Assembly (NCBI GenBank): GCA_005884665.1
Contig: VBAT01000023.1
Location: forward strand, 157,919 to 191,641
Direction of reading: 5' to 3'
Source: Bacteroidota bacterium
Lineage (GTDB): Bacteria; Bacteroidota; Bacteroidia; Chitinophagales; Chitinophagaceae
Length of the DNA: 33,723 nt
In this document: positions 32,295 through 33,723 of the stretch, one piece after another
Layout of the letters: every line of letters starts with the position of its first letter
How positions within the stretch are numbered: position 1 is the first letter of the stretch
The notes under the pieces: model-generated
Databases searched by the model: none
Told to the model about the DNA's origin: nothing
The model's input: only the letters and a program-made list of their open reading frames with translations
Position numbers and translations under genes: made by a program

Positions 32295-33304
32295 CTTATC
32301 CTGTTACCAACTTCTTCGACCATAAATTTAATCGCGCTTGGCGGAAAAGGGGATACACAGCTAACATTAATTTCGCAAAGCATGTATTTGCCGTCAATAT
32401 CATTACTGCCAGGATCGTTTATGAAAAAATCGGCATCCCAGATCACAGGCAACATGTTGTCATCGATGGATAAACTCTTTTGAAGCTGAGTTACCCATCT
32501 ATTTTCCATGATCGCTCTCAGGTCATGGAACAATCCGCAGTTTTCAGTAAAATAATAGCGCTTACCCGGTAAAATGCGGGTACCCTTCCGCTCATAGAGT
32601 GCATTGATCTCCTGGTATCCAAAACCGGCGACTTTTTTCCCGGACAAATAACACCTGACCATTCCATTCTTCATATTCTTATTCCATTCCTGGTCGATCA
32701 GCACTGCCCCATCGGCAAAAAAAGGACTAAATTCTTTGAAAAAATCATCCCAGGATAAGATGCGTTCCACTTCGCTTTCTTTGGCATGAACGAGGCTGAT
32801 ATTGTTTTCATTCTTATTATAACTGATTTTGTACACACCATTCCCGCCGTTACCACGATATTGCTTCAATACCCTTACCTGAGACGTTTGTAGGGATTCA
32901 GCGAACCGGCCGGTAAAATCCTCAAAGCTCGAATACATTTTTACGTCGCCGCTCCAATCTATGTCTTTTGTTTTATAAAGGATATCCTTGGTACCCATCT
33001 TTAATATCACGTCCGGATGAGTTGAAACAAAACGACCCTGATCAGATAGTTCGCAAAGAAGCCTGTCCAGCCTTTTCCTATCCTTATCCTGCTCAATGGG
33101 ATTTACCCAAACCAGGATGGCATCAAAATTCAAAAGAGTGCTCCTGAGCTTATCCGCGTCCTCATCATTATATGAAACTGATTTGATAGTAAAACCCTGT
33201 GCCGAAAAAGCACCGGCCAGGTCTTTGTACTTTTCTTCTGTTACCGCATCCCTTTGTGAATGGGCATTACCATACACAAGTATGGCTATACTTTTTTTGA
33301 TCAT
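32291..33304 (-). CDS. Cj0069-family protein, ATP-grasp-like
   Basis: The 337-residue protein starts KKSIAILVYGNAHSQRD and has the ATP-grasp-type nucleotide loop RVLKQYRGNGGNGVYKI (about residues 143-159). Near the C-terminus LPVIWDADFFINDPG and KYMLCEINVSCVSPFPPSA give acidic and Asn metal-binding positions as in ATP-grasp ligases. The central region FADGAVLIDQEWNKNMKNGMVRCYLSGKKVAGFGYQ matches that fold too. Family members are annotated as Cj0069-like with no proven reaction; an ATP-driven ligase joining a carboxylate to an amine is the best guess. A clear ribosome site AAGGAG precedes the ATG at 33304 by 8 bases. The genes on both sides encode a nitrilase-family enzyme and a GGCT-like enzyme. 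Confidence 0.75.
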   Translation of the reverse strand: MIKKSIAILVYGNAHSQRDAVTEEKYKDLAGAFSAQGFTIKSVSYNDEDADKLRSTLLNFDAILVWVNPIEQDKDRKRLDRLLCELSDQGRFVSTHPDVILKMGTKDILYKTKDIDWSGDVKMYSSFEDFTGRFAESLQTSQVRVLKQYRGNGGNGVYKISYNKNENNISLVHAKESEVERILSWDDFFKEFSPFFADGAVLIDQEWNKNMKNGMVRCYLSGKKVAGFGYQEINALYERKGTRILPGKRYYFTENCGLFHDLRAIMENRWVTQLQKSLSIDDNMLPVIWDADFFINDPGSNDIDGKYMLCEINVSCVSPFPPSAIKFMVEEVGNRIR

Positions 33305-33344
33305 GGATCATTCTCCTTTTTCATCTCTGTGATACGGTCAATCT

Positions 33345-33723
33345 TTATTGTGCCTGCTGCAACCAGATCACTTTCTGTTCCGGTACATGAGGCTGCCCGA
33401 TAATTTCTGCGTATAGTTCGGGGCGCCTGGCTTTGAGGTAACGATAGCCGCCGGCCTTTGTAAGTTTGTCCCTGTTCAATAAAGCTGTCACCACATCATC
33501 GCCCAGTTCCCTGCATTCCGCATTGATATCTCCGAAGGGATCAATGATCATCGAACAACCGTTCTTCAACTGGTCATCGTCCATACCGATCGGGTTGGAA
33601 AAGACGACGTATACTCCATTATCGTATGCTCTTGAAGGCAGCCATTTCATCAACCATTGACGCCCCTTCATTCCATCGAATTCCAACCGCAGCGAAGTAG
33701 GATCGTTGAAGCGGTTATGCCAA
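33345..33723 (-). CDS. Nitrilase-family carbon-nitrogen hydrolase (partial, N-terminus outside window)
   Basis: The frame remains open to the right edge, so only the last 125 codons are present. The protein shows LMKWLPSRAYDNGVYVVFSNPIG, then NGCSMIIDPFGDINAECREL and DVVTALLNRDKL, which is the ordinary end of nitrilase-superfamily amidohydrolases. The catalytic Glu-Lys-Cys residues would lie in the missing part. These enzymes hydrolyse amides or nitriles, or transfer acyl groups. It is 40 bp upstream of the ATP-grasp-like gene on the same strand and probably in one operon with it and with the GGCT-like gene. The apparent start at 33686 (a TTG) is artificial; the real one lies beyond the window. 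Confidence 0.82.
   Translation of the reverse strand, partial: WHNRFNDPTSLRLEFDGMKGRQWLMKWLPSRAYDNGVYVVFSNPIGMDDDQLKNGCSMIIDPFGDINAECRELGDDVVTALLNRDKLTKAGGYRYLKARRPELYAEIIGQPHVPEQKVIWLQQAQ

Overview
The window looks like a chromosomal segment of a Bacteroidota bacterium, probably close to Chitinophagaceae. The support is: repeated promoter boxes of the Bacteroidota type (TAnnTTTG), a secreted protein with a type IX secretion (T9SS) C-terminal sorting domain, a fused HisB and fused HisIE, mostly weak Shine-Dalgarno sites, and a set of protein families (GH78 rhamnosidase, D-threonine-aldolase-like enzyme, DUF1835, DUF4260, SWIB) that are usual in that phylum. No phage, insertion sequence, CRISPR array or rRNA was recognised. 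Most of the window is core and housekeeping DNA with some accessory genes between.

Layout. 1-1228 (minus): an ECF sigma factor followed by a membrane anti-sigma-like protein cut by the window edge. 1429-7160 (minus): a catabolic cluster of a secreted alpha-L-rhamnosidase, a RidA-family deaminase, a D-threonine-aldolase-like PLP enzyme and an M19 dipeptidase, with a structured inverted-repeat element in the middle. 7161-8308: about 1.15 kb without a convincing gene. 8309-9643 (plus): a small T9SS-sorted secreted protein and a YdeI/OmdA-family protein. 9665-10228: a tRNA-Lys(CTT) gene with unusual surroundings. A hairpin carrying a copy of the tRNA 5' end precedes it, and two perfect 92-bp repeats plus one decayed copy, each beginning with the tRNA 3' end, follow it.

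10284-17767 (plus): a complete histidine operon, hisG-hisD-hisC-hisB-hisH-hisA-hisF-small ORF-hisIE, covering every step from PRPP and ATP to histidine. It is preceded by a readable transcription attenuator: promoter, a 22-codon leader peptide with six His codons, an antiterminator strand inside the leader ORF and an intrinsic terminator. A 64-residue membrane-anchored small protein sits between hisF and hisIE. 17987-24577 (plus): topoisomerase IV genes parE and parC, separated by a TylF-like methyltransferase, a DUF1835 protein and a DUF4260 membrane protein.

24676-27070 (minus): accD, smpB and a secreted hypothetical protein, in that transcriptional order. 27228-31312: small secreted or lipid-anchored proteins, a membrane protein, a SWIB-domain protein with a histone-H1-like tail, a probable pentameric ligand-gated ion channel homologue, and a standalone LytTR regulator. 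31348-33723 (minus): a VOC-family protein, then a nitrilase-family amidohydrolase (cut by the edge), a Cj0069/ATP-grasp-like protein and a gamma-glutamylcyclotransferase-like protein. The last two overlap by 4 nt and are probably translationally coupled.

The strongest candidates for follow-up are the his attenuator, the small ORF inside the his operon, the tRNA-Lys-derived inverted elements on both sides of the tRNA gene, the channel homologue, and the nitrilase/ATP-grasp/cyclotransferase set. All functional calls come from reading motifs by eye. No database search was run.
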